From positions 1 to 64,000 of the forward strand of contig NZ_CABVPX010000002.1 of the NCBI RefSeq assembly GCF_902499125.1: a stretch of 64,000 bases of DNA. Reading direction: 5' to 3'. How positions within the stretch are numbered: position 1 is the first letter of the stretch; each line of letters opens with the position of its first letter. This document shows, piece after piece, positions 55,956 to 64,000 of the stretch. Origin of the DNA: Burkholderia arboris. Its GTDB lineage: Bacteria > Pseudomonadota > Gammaproteobacteria > Burkholderiales > Burkholderiaceae. A model generated the notes under the pieces. That model did not search any database. It worked only from the letters and a program-made list of their open reading frames with translations, and was not told the origin of the DNA. A program made the position numbers and the translations under genes.

Positions 55956-57230
55956 ATGGCTATCGTAGAAGTCAAAGTCCCCCAGCTTTCGGAGTCGGTT
56001 TCGGAAGCGACCATGCTGCAGTGGAAGAAGAAGCCGGGCGAAGCAGTCGCGCAGGACGAAATCCTGATCGAACTCGAGACCGACAAGGTCGTGCTCGAAG
56101 TGCCGGCACCGGCAGCGGGCGTGCTCGCGCAAGTGCTGCAGAACGACGGTGACACCGTGGTTGCCGATCAGCTGATCGCGACGATCGACACCGAAGCGAA
56201 GGCAGGTGCTGCCGAAGCAGCGGCTGGCGCCGCCGAAGTCAAGCCGGCCGCAGCGCCTGCTGCCGCCGCACCGGCCGCACAGCCGGCCGCCGCAACGGCA
56301 TCGTCGGCAACCGCATCGCCGGCTGCCTCGAAGCTGCTGGCCGAGAAGGGCCTGTCGGCGGGCGACGTCGCAGGTTCGGGCCGCGACGGCCGAGTCACGA
56401 AGGGCGACGCACTGTCCGCAGGCAGCGCACCGAAGGCCGCTCCGGCCGCCGCACCGGCCAAGGCCGCTGCCGCGAAGCCGTCGCTGCCGGAAGTGAAGGT
56501 GCCCGCGTCGGCAACGACCTGGCTGAACGATCGTCCGGAACAGCGCGTGCCGATGTCGCGTCTGCGTGCGCGTATCGCCGAGCGTCTGCTCGAATCGCAG
56601 CAGACCAACGCGATCCTGACGACGTTCAACGAAGTCAACATGCAGCCGGTCATGGACCTGCGCTCGAAGTACAAGGACAAGTTCGAGAAGGAACACGGCG
56701 TGAAGCTCGGCTTCATGTCGTTCTTCGTGAAGGCGGCCGTGCACGCGCTGAAGAAGTTCCCGCTCGTGAACGCGTCGATCGACGGTAACGACATCGTCTA
56801 CCACGGCTACTTCGACATCGGTATCGCTGTCGGCTCGCCGCGCGGCCTCGTCGTGCCGATCCTGCGCAACGCGGATCAGCTGAGCCTCGCCGAGATCGAA
56901 AAGAAGATCGCCGAATTCGGCCAGAAGGCGAAGGACGGGAAGCTGTCGATCGAGGAAATGACGGGCGGTACGTTCTCGATCTCGAACGGCGGCGTGTTCG
57001 GCTCGATGCTGTCGACCCCGATCATCAACCCGCCGCAGTCGGCCATCCTCGGCGTGCACGCGACGAAGGAGCGCCCGGTTGTCGAGAACGGCCAGATCGT
57101 GATCCGCCCGATCAACTACCTCGCGCTGTCGTACGACCACCGCATCATCGACGGCCGCGAAGCCGTGCTGTCGCTCGTCGCGATGAAGGATGCGCTGGAA
57201 GATCCGGCACGTCTGCTGCTCGACCTGTAA
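55956..57230 (+). CDS. sucB: Dihydrolipoyllysine succinyltransferase (E2)
   Basis: 424 aa. The lipoyl domain carries Lys44 in [14 protein letters not shown]; an Ala/Pro linker follows, then the peripheral-subunit-binding domain ([20 protein letters not shown], ~residues 128-147), a second linker, and the catalytic domain ending with [20 protein letters not shown] (His/Asp catalytic pair). It forms the 24-mer core of the complex. Confidence 0.98.
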   Translation: MAIVEVKVPQLSESVSEATMLQWKKKPGEAVAQDEILIELETDKVVLEVPAPAAGVLAQVLQNDGDTVVADQLIATIDTEAKAGAAEAAAGAAEVKPAAAPAAAAPAAQPAAATASSATASPAASKLLAEKGLSAGDVAGSGRDGRVTKGDALSAGSAPKAAPAAAPAKAAAAKPSLPEVKVPASATTWLNDRPEQRVPMSRLRARIAERLLESQQTNAILTTFNEVNMQPVMDLRSKYKDKFEKEHGVKLGFMSFFVKAAVHALKKFPLVNASIDGNDIVYHGYFDIGIAVGSPRGLVVPILRNADQLSLAEIEKKIAEFGQKAKDGKLSIEEMTGGTFSISNGGVFGSMLSTPIINPPQSAILGVHATKERPVVENGQIVIRPINYLALSYDHRIIDGREAVLSLVAMKDALEDPARLLLDL

Positions 57231-57256
57231 GCCGAGTCTCACTGCATTGACCCGTT

Positions 57257-57288
57257 CCGCAGGTTCGCGCACGCGCGCGAACCTGCGG
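57257..57288. other. Intercistronic hairpin between sucB and lpdA
   Basis: A perfect 14-bp stem (57257-57270 with 57275-57288, arms ccgcaggttcgcgc and its complement) and a 4-nt loop, no T-tract. Such hairpins often protect upstream mRNA from 3' decay; a partial terminator is also possible. Confidence 0.7.
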
Positions 57289-57311
57289 ACGTACAAGTAG
57301 AAAGGATTGTC

Positions 57312-58742
57312 ATGTCCAAGGAATTTGACGTCGTCGTGATCGGTGCCGGCCCCGGCGGCTACATCGCCGCGATCCGCGCCGCGCAGCTCGGCAAGACCGT
57401 TGCCTGTATCGAGAAGTGGAAGAACCCGGCCGGCGCGCTGAAGCTCGGCGGCACGTGCCTGAACGTCGGCTGCATTCCGTCGAAGGCGCTGCTCGCATCG
57501 TCGGAAGAGTTCGAGAACACGTCGCATCACCTGGCCGACCACGGCATCACGGTCGACGGCGTGAAGATCGACGTCGCGAAGATGCTCGGCCGCAAGGATG
57601 CGATCGTCGAGAAGATGACGAGCGGGATCGAGTTCCTGTTCAAGAAGAACAAGATCACCTGGCTGAAGGGCCATGGCAAGTTCACCGGCAAGACCGATGC
57701 CGGCGTGCAGATCGAAGTGAGCGGCGAAGGTGAAACCGAAGTCGTCACCGCGAAGAACGTGATCATCGCGACGGGTTCGAAGGCGCGTCACCTGCCGGGC
57801 GTCCCGGTCGACAACAAGATCGTGTCGGACAACGAAGGTGCGCTGACGTTCGACTCGGTGCCGAAGAAGCTCGCCGTGATCGGCGCAGGCGTGATCGGCC
57901 TCGAGCTCGGCTCGGTGTGGCGCCGCCTCGGTGCCGAAGTGACGGTGCTCGAGGCGCTGCCGGCATTCCTCGGCGCAGCGGACGAAGCGCTCGCGAAGGA
58001 AGCTGCCAAGCTGTTCAAGAAGCAGGGCCTCGACATCAATCTCGGCGTGAAGATCGGCGAAGTGAAGGCGACCGCGAACGGTGTGTCGATCGCCTACACG
58101 GACAAGGACGGCAACGCGCAGACGCTCGACGCCGACCGCCTGATCGTGTCGGTCGGCCGCGTGCCGAACACCGACAACCTCGGTCTCGAGGCAATCGGCC
58201 TGAAGGCGAACGAGCGCGGCTTCATCGACGTCGACGACCACTGCCGTACGGCGGTGCCGAACGTGTACGCGATCGGCGACGTGGTGCGTGGCCCGATGCT
58301 CGCGCACAAGGCGGAAGACGAAGGCGTGCTGGTCGCTGAAGTGATCGACGGCCAGAAGCCGCACATCGACTACAACTGCATTCCGTGGGTGATCTACACG
58401 TACCCGGAAATCGCATGGGTCGGCAAGACGGAGCAGCAGCTGAAGGCGGAAGGCCGCGAGATCAAGACGGGCAAGTTCCCGTTCTCGATCAACGGCCGCG
58501 CGCTCGGCATGAACGCACCGGACGGCTTCGTGAAGATGATCGCCGATGCGAAGACCGACGAACTGCTCGGCGTGCACGTGATCGCCGCGAACGCGTCGGA
58601 CCTGATCGCGGAAGCCGTGGTGGCGATGGAATTCAAGGCGGCGTCGGAAGACATCGCCCGCATCTGCCATCCGCACCCGTCGATGTCGGAAGTGATGCGC
58701 GAAGCGGCGCTCGCCGTCGACAAGCGCTCGCTGAACAGCTGA
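57312..58742 (+). CDS. lpdA: Dihydrolipoyl dehydrogenase (E3)
   Basis: 476 aa flavoprotein disulphide reductase. FAD loop [12 protein letters not shown] (~residue 9), redox disulphide Cys49-Cys54 in [16 protein letters not shown] loop [19 protein letters not shown], and the catalytic His-Glu pair in [17 protein letters not shown]. It reoxidises lipoamide on SucB. The last gene of the sucABlpd cluster; a long-stem terminator follows. Confidence 0.98.
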   Translation: MSKEFDVVVIGAGPGGYIAAIRAAQLGKTVACIEKWKNPAGALKLGGTCLNVGCIPSKALLASSEEFENTSHHLADHGITVDGVKIDVAKMLGRKDAIVEKMTSGIEFLFKKNKITWLKGHGKFTGKTDAGVQIEVSGEGETEVVTAKNVIIATGSKARHLPGVPVDNKIVSDNEGALTFDSVPKKLAVIGAGVIGLELGSVWRRLGAEVTVLEALPAFLGAADEALAKEAAKLFKKQGLDINLGVKIGEVKATANGVSIAYTDKDGNAQTLDADRLIVSVGRVPNTDNLGLEAIGLKANERGFIDVDDHCRTAVPNVYAIGDVVRGPMLAHKAEDEGVLVAEVIDGQKPHIDYNCIPWVIYTYPEIAWVGKTEQQLKAEGREIKTGKFPFSINGRALGMNAPDGFVKMIADAKTDELLGVHVIAANASDLIAEAVVAMEFKAASEDIARICHPHPSMSEVMREAALAVDKRSLNS

Positions 58743-58789
58743 GCACGGACTAGCGCCTGCCGGCCATCGGCCGGCGCAGCCGTCTCATG

Positions 58790-58830
58790 ACGAAGGCGGG
58801 CGGGGTTTCCCGCTCGCCTTCGTTCTTTCT
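58790..58830 (+). terminator. Terminator after lpdA
   Basis: A 15-bp stem (58790-58804 with 58809-58823, one G-T pair) and a gttt loop, followed by tctttct. It lies just in front of zapE, so zapE is either read through or has its own start. Confidence 0.8.
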
Positions 58831-58840
58831 GGTTTGCCCG

Positions 58841-59938
58841 ATGAACGTCACCGAATACTACGCGCGCGAACTGACCACGCGCGGCTATCAATCCGATCCC
58901 GCTCAGCGTGCGGCCGTCGATCGCCTGCAGCGCTGTTTCGACGAATGGGTCGAATACAAGGCGCGCCGCTCGAACGCGTTCAAGAAGCTCATCAATCATC
59001 CGGATCTCCCGCGCGGCGTGTACATGTGGGGCGGGGTCGGCCGCGGCAAGAGCTTCCTGATGGACAGCTTCTACGCAGTGGTGCCCGTGCAGCGCAAGAC
59101 GCGCCTGCATTTCCACGAGTTCATGCGTGAAGTGCACCGCGAACTCGAGGAACTGAAAGGGCAGGCCGATCCGCTCGACGAACTCGCGCGGCGCATCGCG
59201 AAGCGCTACCGCCTGATCTGCTTCGACGAATTCCACGTGTCGGACATTGCGGACGCGATGATCCTGTACCGTCTGCTCGACCGCCTGTTCAACAACGGCG
59301 TGCAGTTCGTGATGACGTCCAACTACGATCCCGACGACCTGTACCCGGACGGCCTGCATCGCGACCGCATGCTGCCGGCGATCGCGCTGATCAAGGACCG
59401 GCTCGACGTGCTGAACGTCGACGCGGGCGTCGATTATCGCCAGCGCACGCTCGCGCAGGTGAAGATGTATCACACGCCGCTCGGCGCGGATGCGGATCGC
59501 GAACTGCGTCACGCGTTCGGCAAGCTCGCCGCGGTGCCGGACGAAAGCCCGATCCTGCATATCGAGAAGCGCGAGCTGAAGGCGCTGCGCAAGGCGGACG
59601 GCGTGGTCTGGTTCGACTTCGCAACGCTGTGCGGCGGCCCGCGTTCGCAGAACGACTATCTCGAACTGGCGAGCCGTTTCCACGCGATCGTGTTGTCCGA
59701 GGTGCCGCAGATGTCGCCGCGGATGGCGTCCGAGGCGCGCCGCTTCACGTGGCTCATCGACGTGCTGTACGACCACAAGGTCAAGCTGCTGATGTCCGCG
59801 GCGGTGCCGGCGGAGCAGTTGTACATCGAGGGCCCGATGGCCAACGAATTCGCGCGCACGGTGTCGCGCATCGTCGAGATGCAGTCGAAGGAATATATCG
59901 AAACGCCGCGTCGCATCGTCGATACGTCGCTGACCTGA
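58841..59938 (+). CDS. zapE: Cell-division ATPase ZapE/AFG1 family
   Basis: 365 aa AFG1-like P-loop ATPase. Walker A is GGVGRGKS (residues 64-71), Walker B ICFDEFHVSD; sensor-like SNYDPDDLYPDGLHRDRMLP follows. The C-terminal half (FDFATLCGGPRSQNDYLELA, then SRFHAIVLSEVP) matches ZapE. In E. coli ZapE helps Z-ring stability under stress. It is typical in Burkholderia to find it after lpdA. The start is ATG 58841; no strong ribosome site. Confidence 0.92.
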   Translation: MNVTEYYARELTTRGYQSDPAQRAAVDRLQRCFDEWVEYKARRSNAFKKLINHPDLPRGVYMWGGVGRGKSFLMDSFYAVVPVQRKTRLHFHEFMREVHRELEELKGQADPLDELARRIAKRYRLICFDEFHVSDIADAMILYRLLDRLFNNGVQFVMTSNYDPDDLYPDGLHRDRMLPAIALIKDRLDVLNVDAGVDYRQRTLAQVKMYHTPLGADADRELRHAFGKLAAVPDESPILHIEKRELKALRKADGVVWFDFATLCGGPRSQNDYLELASRFHAIVLSEVPQMSPRMASEARRFTWLIDVLYDHKVKLLMSAAVPAEQLYIEGPMANEFARTVSRIVEMQSKEYIETPRRIVDTSLT

Positions 59939-60082
59939 TTGCGCTTTCTGGCAATTGACGGGATTCAAACGTCAATTCCGGTCAAATTCACGCAATCTCG
60001 GGGTATTTTCGGATTTGTCTTATATTCATCGTTGAGGTGAGCCGATATCGTTGTGTCATGGTTACTAAGGCTGGAGATGTCC

Positions 60083-60493
60083 ATGACACCGTATCGCGAT
60101 CTGACCGACCACGAGTGGCGCTGCGTTGCGCCGCTTCTGCCCGAAATGCAGCCGCGCACCGAGTTGCGCGGCCGTCCGTTAGCCAATACGCGGGGCGTGC
60201 TGAACGGCGTGCTCTGGGTGATCTACAGCGGCGCAACATGGTCGGCCATACCGCGCCGTTACCCGTCGTATCAGACATGCCATCGCCGCTTCAAGGTCTG
60301 GCACGAGACGGGCACGCTGATGAATGTGATGCGTGCGCTTTATGGCGATGCCGGCATGAATCTGTGCAACGAATTGTCCGCGCGGATGCGCAAGCACGCG
60401 CAATCGAAGGCGGCAGAGGCGCGTAGCAACGCGGCACCCGCGTATCGCTCCACCGGCGACTATCCGCCCGATTCGCTGAAGCATGCGGCGTGA
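60083..60493 (+). CDS. Second stand-alone DUF4096 transposase-derived protein
   Basis: 136 aa. Residues ~1-85 match the IS5-type N-terminal domain (YRDLTDHEWRCVAPLLPEMQ, then RGRPLANTRGVLNGVLWVIY, then RRYPSYQTCHRRFKVWHETG). The tail (LSARMRKHAQSKAAEARSNA) is unrelated to a DDE domain, and no inverted repeats or IS partner are present. The domain matches the 32415 gene, but the tails differ, so they are paralogues that lost the catalytic part. ATG 60083 has ggag 7 bp upstream; ATG 60077 is an alternative. A bidirectional terminator follows. Confidence 0.75.
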   Translation: MTPYRDLTDHEWRCVAPLLPEMQPRTELRGRPLANTRGVLNGVLWVIYSGATWSAIPRRYPSYQTCHRRFKVWHETGTLMNVMRALYGDAGMNLCNELSARMRKHAQSKAAEARSNAAPAYRSTGDYPPDSLKHAA

Positions 60494-60527
60494 TGCTGAT
60501 CGGTTTCCGTTGTGTCCGCACCCAAAG

Positions 60528-60564
60528 AAAATCGGCCTGACGACTTCGTCGCAGGCCGATTTTT
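60528..60564. terminator. Bidirectional terminator
   Basis: Arms aaaatcggcctg (60528-60539) and caggccgatttt (60552-60563) with a cgacttcgtcg loop that can fold further. Between the convergent DUF4096 and DUF2147 genes. Confidence 0.9.
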
Positions 60565-60596
60565 TCATTGAGCCGCGCGAGTCGGCGCGTGCTGCG

Positions 60597-61058
60597 TTAT
60601 TGCTGGCGAACCCAGGTCTGCGAGCGGCCGAGCAGCGATACGCCGATATAACCGCGCACCACGAGCTTCTGGCCGCCGTCTTCAAGCGTCATCTTGCACT
60701 TGTAGACCTTGCCGTTTTCCGGGTCGAGAATGTTGCCGCCGTCCCAGTGGTCGCCTTCCTTCTTCATCGCCTTGATGATCGTCATGCCCTTGATGAGCTG
60801 ATCCTTGCGCTCGTCCGTGCAGGCGGTGCAGCGGCGATCGGGCGTATCGTTCGCGCCGAGGCCCTTGACGACCTTGCCCGTCAGCGCGCCGTCGCCGTCT
60901 TCCGCGATCTGCACGAGTGCCTTCGGCTGGTGGGTGTTGTCGTCGATCGTCTGCCACATGCCGATGGGATTGTCGGCTTGTGCGAACGTGGGGGCTGCGC
61001 ACGCGAGCAGGGCGCCGGCGATGGCGATTGCACGCAACGGGCGGGTCAGTTGAATCAT
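60597..61058 (-). CDS. DUF2147 secreted protein
   Basis: 153 aa. Signal peptide (MIQLTRPLRAIAIAGALLAC ... TFAQA) followed by a DUF2147 domain (IGMWQTIDDNTHQPKALVQI, GALTGKVVKGL, CTDERKDQLIKGM, GDHWDGGNILDPENGKVYKC). Such proteins are periplasmic with a lipocalin-like fold; the role is unclear. Cys pairs (CTAC) may form a disulphide. ATG 61058 is chosen because aggagg is 6 bp away; the ATG at 61064 touches that site. Confidence 0.9.
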   Translation of the reverse strand: MIQLTRPLRAIAIAGALLACAAPTFAQADNPIGMWQTIDDNTHQPKALVQIAEDGDGALTGKVVKGLGANDTPDRRCTACTDERKDQLIKGMTIIKAMKKEGDHWDGGNILDPENGKVYKCKMTLEDGGQKLVVRGYIGVSLLGRSQTWVRQQ

Positions 61059-61224
61059 TGTCATCCTCCTTGTTTTGCATGTCGTGTTCGATTCGCCCGC
61101 ACGACCGTCTGCATGGGGCGGGCATGTTGCGAGCTTCGCCAGAATACGTGAAACCGCGCGCCACGTTTGATAGAGGGGACTCTAATCGAAACAGCCCGCG
61201 TGGCGCGGGCTGTCGGGTGACCGA

Positions 61225-62910
61225 TCAGTTGAGCTGATACGAGAATGCGGCGTTGATGCGTGGGCTGCGCGATGCGCTTTCGACCGGCGCATCGCCGATC
61301 GGCTTCGCGACGTTCAGGTCGAGACTGTAGAAGCGGCTGTCGGAAAACCGCACACCGATGCCGACCGACGACATGCGGTTCGGTGACGGCGTACCCGAGT
61401 GCAGGTATACGCGCGCCATGTCGTACGCGACGTACGGCGTGATCGATTTCAGATACGTCCAGCCCGGCGTGAAGCCGCGGTTGACCTCCAGCGACATCCC
61501 CCAGCCAGAGTCACCCGACGCTTCGCCAGGCTGATAGCCGAGCGCGTAGCGCGTCGAGCCGAATGAGATCTGTTCGGACGTCGGCAGCGAGTCGGGGCTG
61601 TATTGGCCGGTCAGCGAAACCGACGTGCCGATCCGGAACGGCCATTCGTTGGTTTGCGTGACAGTCGCGCCGGTGCGGACGAAGGTCAGCGAAGTCGGAT
61701 CGGCATACGTGACCCCCACGCCGTTAACCAGGCCGGTCTGTGATTTCGAGGCACCGAGGATGTCGAACGCCTTGGCCACGTTGACGCTCAGTTTTCGCAC
61801 CTGCTTCGGTTCGACACTGGTGTAGTCGAGTTGCAGTTGCAGCACGCGGACTTGAGACCGGTTGTCGAGCGTATTGCCGTTGATCTGGCTTTGATAGCGG
61901 TCTTCGTTATGCGCTGCGTAGCCCGATACCGTGCCGAGCAAGCTGCGTTGGTTGTTCAGCAGTATTGGGTAGGATGCCGAAAGACCGAGCTTCTCGTTCT
62001 TCACGGTACGCTCGACAGATGACGGCAACCCCGGGTTGTTGGTCGGCTTGCCGCGATACGTACTGGCATCGAGGCGCGTGATCAGGCCGTTGCTGCCGAC
62101 GGGCACCGCGCCGCTGAACGCGAAGTAGGTCTGCTTGTCGCGTCCCGGCGGCGCGAGCGCGGAGATGCTCAACTGCTCGCCGAACGACGTGAGGCCGTTT
62201 TCGGTCGCGGTGATGAGGCCCTGGACGCCCGGGTGGTTGAAGTCGATCCCGGTGCTGACGTTGAACGGCTTGCGGTCGACCGCAAGATCGAGCGTCGTGG
62301 CGCCGTCGGTGGTTTGCGGCGGCGGGACATTCGCCTTCACCGTGAGGCCGGGCAGCAGGCCGAACGTGTTCACGTAGCGCTCGAACGTCGCGCGGCGCAG
62401 CGGGCGGTCGGCCGTGATATGCGCGGCAATCGCACGAATCTTCGATTCCATCGCGCCGGGCTTGCCGGTGACCTTCACATCCGACACGTAGCCTTCGACA
62501 ACCGTGATGCGCACGACGCCGTTCTCGAACGTCTGCGCGGGAACGAACGCGAACGACAGCGCGAAGCCGCGCTCCTGGTACAGCTTCGTCACGCCGTTGG
62601 CGGTTTCGATCAGTTCGCCGATCGTGATGTCCTTGCCGACGAGGGGCGTGAAGCGGCGCGTGATTTCCTCGAACGGAATCGACTTCACGCCTTCGACCTG
62701 GAACGTCTTCGGCGTCAGGTGACGCGACAGCAGCTCCTGCAACTGCGGCGCTTGCGGTGCGACCTGTACGGTGACGTTCGGGCCTGTCTTCGGTGCGTTG
62801 ATCTGGGGAAGGGAGTCGAGCGGGTTACCGCCGACGCGCGTTTGTGCCTGTGCCGTGCCTGCCGCCGCGATGACGAGCAGCATCATCCATCTGTCGAGTC
62901 TGGATTTCAT
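61225..62910 (-). CDS. Two-partner-secretion outer-membrane transporter (TpsB/ShlB/FhaC-type)
   Basis: 561 aa. Signal peptide MKSRLDRWMMLLVIAAAG ... AQA; then a Pro-rich leader, a POTRA region (residues ~70-250, FQVEGVKSIPFEEITRRFTP and LYQERGFALSFAFVPAQTF, RITVVEGYVSDVKV), and a C-terminal 16-strand-type beta-barrel ending in a Phe/Tyr-rich strand (INAAFSYQLN). It should export a partner protein across the outer membrane. The start is supported by gaggaagaa. The adjacent repeat protein, 145 bp upstream in the same direction, may be the partner. Confidence 0.9.
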   Translation of the reverse strand: MKSRLDRWMMLLVIAAAGTAQAQTRVGGNPLDSLPQINAPKTGPNVTVQVAPQAPQLQELLSRHLTPKTFQVEGVKSIPFEEITRRFTPLVGKDITIGELIETANGVTKLYQERGFALSFAFVPAQTFENGVVRITVVEGYVSDVKVTGKPGAMESKIRAIAAHITADRPLRRATFERYVNTFGLLPGLTVKANVPPPQTTDGATTLDLAVDRKPFNVSTGIDFNHPGVQGLITATENGLTSFGEQLSISALAPPGRDKQTYFAFSGAVPVGSNGLITRLDASTYRGKPTNNPGLPSSVERTVKNEKLGLSASYPILLNNQRSLLGTVSGYAAHNEDRYQSQINGNTLDNRSQVRVLQLQLDYTSVEPKQVRKLSVNVAKAFDILGASKSQTGLVNGVGVTYADPTSLTFVRTGATVTQTNEWPFRIGTSVSLTGQYSPDSLPTSEQISFGSTRYALGYQPGEASGDSGWGMSLEVNRGFTPGWTYLKSITPYVAYDMARVYLHSGTPSPNRMSSVGIGVRFSDSRFYSLDLNVAKPIGDAPVESASRSPRINAAFSYQLN

Positions 62911-63055
62911 TGTTCTTCCTCGTAGGCCTTGCTTTTGTGTCTTCTTTGTAATGCCGGCGCGCGACACCCAGGTGTCGCGCGCCGCGTGCCGCCATGCCGG
63001 TTGTGTGTGTACGGCCGCGCCATCCGCTCCGGCTGCGATAGTGCGACCGTCCTCC

Positions 63056-64000
63056 TTACTTGCCAACGCTACCCAGCGTACCCAGCAACCCCGTTACCGG
63101 TGCCAGCAGGCCCGTCGAACCGCCGCCCGACGATGCGGTACCCGTGACGCTGCCGACCAGCGACGTGACCGGCGCGAGCGGGCTCGAGCCCCCGGATGCA
63201 CCGCCCACTGCTCCGGTGACAGTATTCAGCAATCCGGTGACCGGCGCGAGAGGGTTTGCACTGCCTGCGCCACCCGTTGCGCCACCCAGCGTGCCCGTGA
63301 CCGTCGACACGAGATTCGTGACGGGGGCGAGCGGGCCGCCGTTGCCGCCTGCCGCGCCGCTCAGTGCACCCGTGACCGTCGAGACGAGGCCCGTGACCGG
63401 TGCGAGCGGGCCGCTGCCCGAGCCGCCCGTTGCACCGCCGAGGGCGCCCGTGAGCGAGCCGAGCGGCGTGGAACCCAGACCCGACAGCAGGCCGCCGAGC
63501 GGGTTCGTCGAGCCGGAACCCGACGACGTGCCGTTCTGGACGGTCGCCGTCGAGCCGCCGACGAGGCTCGTGATCAGGCCGGGGATCGGCGCGGCACCGT
63601 TCGGGCCGTTCGGGTTGACGAGGCCACCCGCGTTGGTCACGGTGTTGCCGACCGCGGTCACGAGCTGACCGACGTCGCCGACGAGCGGCTGGCTCGACGT
63701 GCCGCCGACCTGCTTGCCGGCCGAGCTGATCGCGCCGCCGATCTGGCCGAGCAGGCCCGAGACGGGTTGGCCGAGGCCGGTCGTCGTGCCGACCTGCTGG
63801 GTGACCTGGCCGGCGGTGATCACGAGCGGCGTGATCGCCGAGCTGATCGGTTGCGTGACCTGCTGCACGGCACCGGACGACAGCGTGGAACCGATCGTCG
63901 TACCGGCGGCCGTCAGGCCGTTGGCAACCGTATCGAGCACGGTGCCGACCGGGGTCGTGACCGGTGCGAGCGGGGCGAGCGGGCCCGTACCCAGCGCCTT
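63056..64000 (-). CDS. Repetitive Ala/Gly/Thr/Val-rich 'LAPVTG' protein, N-terminus outside window
   Basis: At least 314 codons in frame to the window edge; the N-terminus is missing. The C-terminal half has about five imperfect ~24-27 residue units, each starting LAPVTGLVSTVTG or a variant and ending in a Gly/Ala/Ser stretch. Earlier parts have LGGLLSGLGSTPLGSLTGAL and GQPVSGLLGQIGGAISSAG. No Gly-X-Y collagen pattern is strict, although such proteins in Burkholderia are often named 'collagen-like'. It is probably a surface or secreted protein, and may be exported by the TpsB just downstream. A true start and signal peptide cannot be seen. Confidence 0.7.
   Translation of the reverse strand, partial: KALGTGPLAPLAPVTTPVGTVLDTVANGLTAAGTTIGSTLSSGAVQQVTQPISSAITPLVITAGQVTQQVGTTTGLGQPVSGLLGQIGGAISSAGKQVGGTSSQPLVGDVGQLVTAVGNTVTNAGGLVNPNGPNGAAPIPGLITSLVGGSTATVQNGTSSGSGSTNPLGGLLSGLGSTPLGSLTGALGGATGGSGSGPLAPVTGLVSTVTGALSGAAGGNGGPLAPVTNLVSTVTGTLGGATGGAGSANPLAPVTGLLNTVTGAVGGASGGSSPLAPVTSLVGSVTGTASSGGGSTGLLAPVTGLLGTLGSVGK

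Noticed and set aside
63060..63420. CRISPR array suspected from regularly spaced repeats at the right end
   Set aside because: The repeats are imperfect, in frame and encode the LAPVTG units; there are no unique spacers or cas genes.

Overview
The window looks like a stretch of chromosome 1 from a Burkholderia cepacia complex bacterium. The evidence is the high G+C content, the beta-proteobacterial gene orders (thrS-infC-rpmI-rplT, pheST-ihfA-merR, scpB-rluB, rimP-nusA-infB-rbfA-truB, sucA-sucB-lpdA-zapE), the N-terminally extended IhfA, and protein sequences that read as Burkholderia orthologues. The species call is from memory of the family, not from a search.

Layout. Positions 1-8 kb hold metabolic genes: an ETF:ubiquinone oxidoreductase (cut by the window edge), an SDR enzyme whose catalytic Tyr is replaced by Phe, a hot-dog thioesterase, a PAS-LuxR regulator divergent from the scoAB CoA-transferase, an alpha/beta hydrolase, a RidA protein and RelA. 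From 8 to 16.3 kb is a translation block: tRNA-Val(GAC), thrS, infC with an ATC start, rpmI, rplT, pheS, pheT, ihfA and a MerR regulator. From 16.3 to 20.8 kb are a large lipoprotein made of two tandem copies of one domain, a Tat-type lipoprotein tyrosine phosphatase and a SAM methyltransferase.

The most interesting region is 20.93-27.45 kb. It is a small genomic island of about 6.5 kb inserted in the 3' end of tRNA-Pro(GGG). A 28-bp exact direct repeat of the tRNA 3' end marks both borders. The original tRNA terminator is stranded beyond the right border, and an integrase relic lies inside the left border. The cargo is a compact four-gene type VI secretion operon: VgrG with a transthyretin-like C-terminal extension, an unrecognised protein that is the likely effector, a membrane-anchored or exported protein that is the likely immunity factor, and a PAAR spike tip. 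The middle genes are visibly lower in G+C than the flanks. This looks like a mobile VgrG-effector-immunity-PAAR cassette.

From 27.6 to 35.4 kb lie a BamC-like lipoprotein, a candidate sigma-54-dependent small RNA, several small secreted or hypothetical proteins, a YdcF-like membrane protein, a stand-alone DUF4096 transposase-derived protein, a LysR regulator and an aminotransferase. From 35.7 to 45.5 kb are scpB, rluB (TTG start and long disordered ends) and the nusA-infB operon, whose leader carries a strong promoter and a terminator-like attenuator. From 45.5 to 50.5 kb a MarR-controlled tripartite efflux operon (outer-membrane factor, EmrA, EmrB) runs on the minus strand. From 50.8 to 60 kb are typA, the 2-oxoglutarate dehydrogenase genes and zapE. 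The right end has a second DUF4096 gene, a DUF2147 protein, and a two-partner-secretion TpsB transporter beside a repetitive 'LAPVTG' protein that runs off the window.

No CRISPR array, rRNA operon or complete insertion sequence was seen. Many very long antisense reading frames are G+C-driven shadows and are left out.
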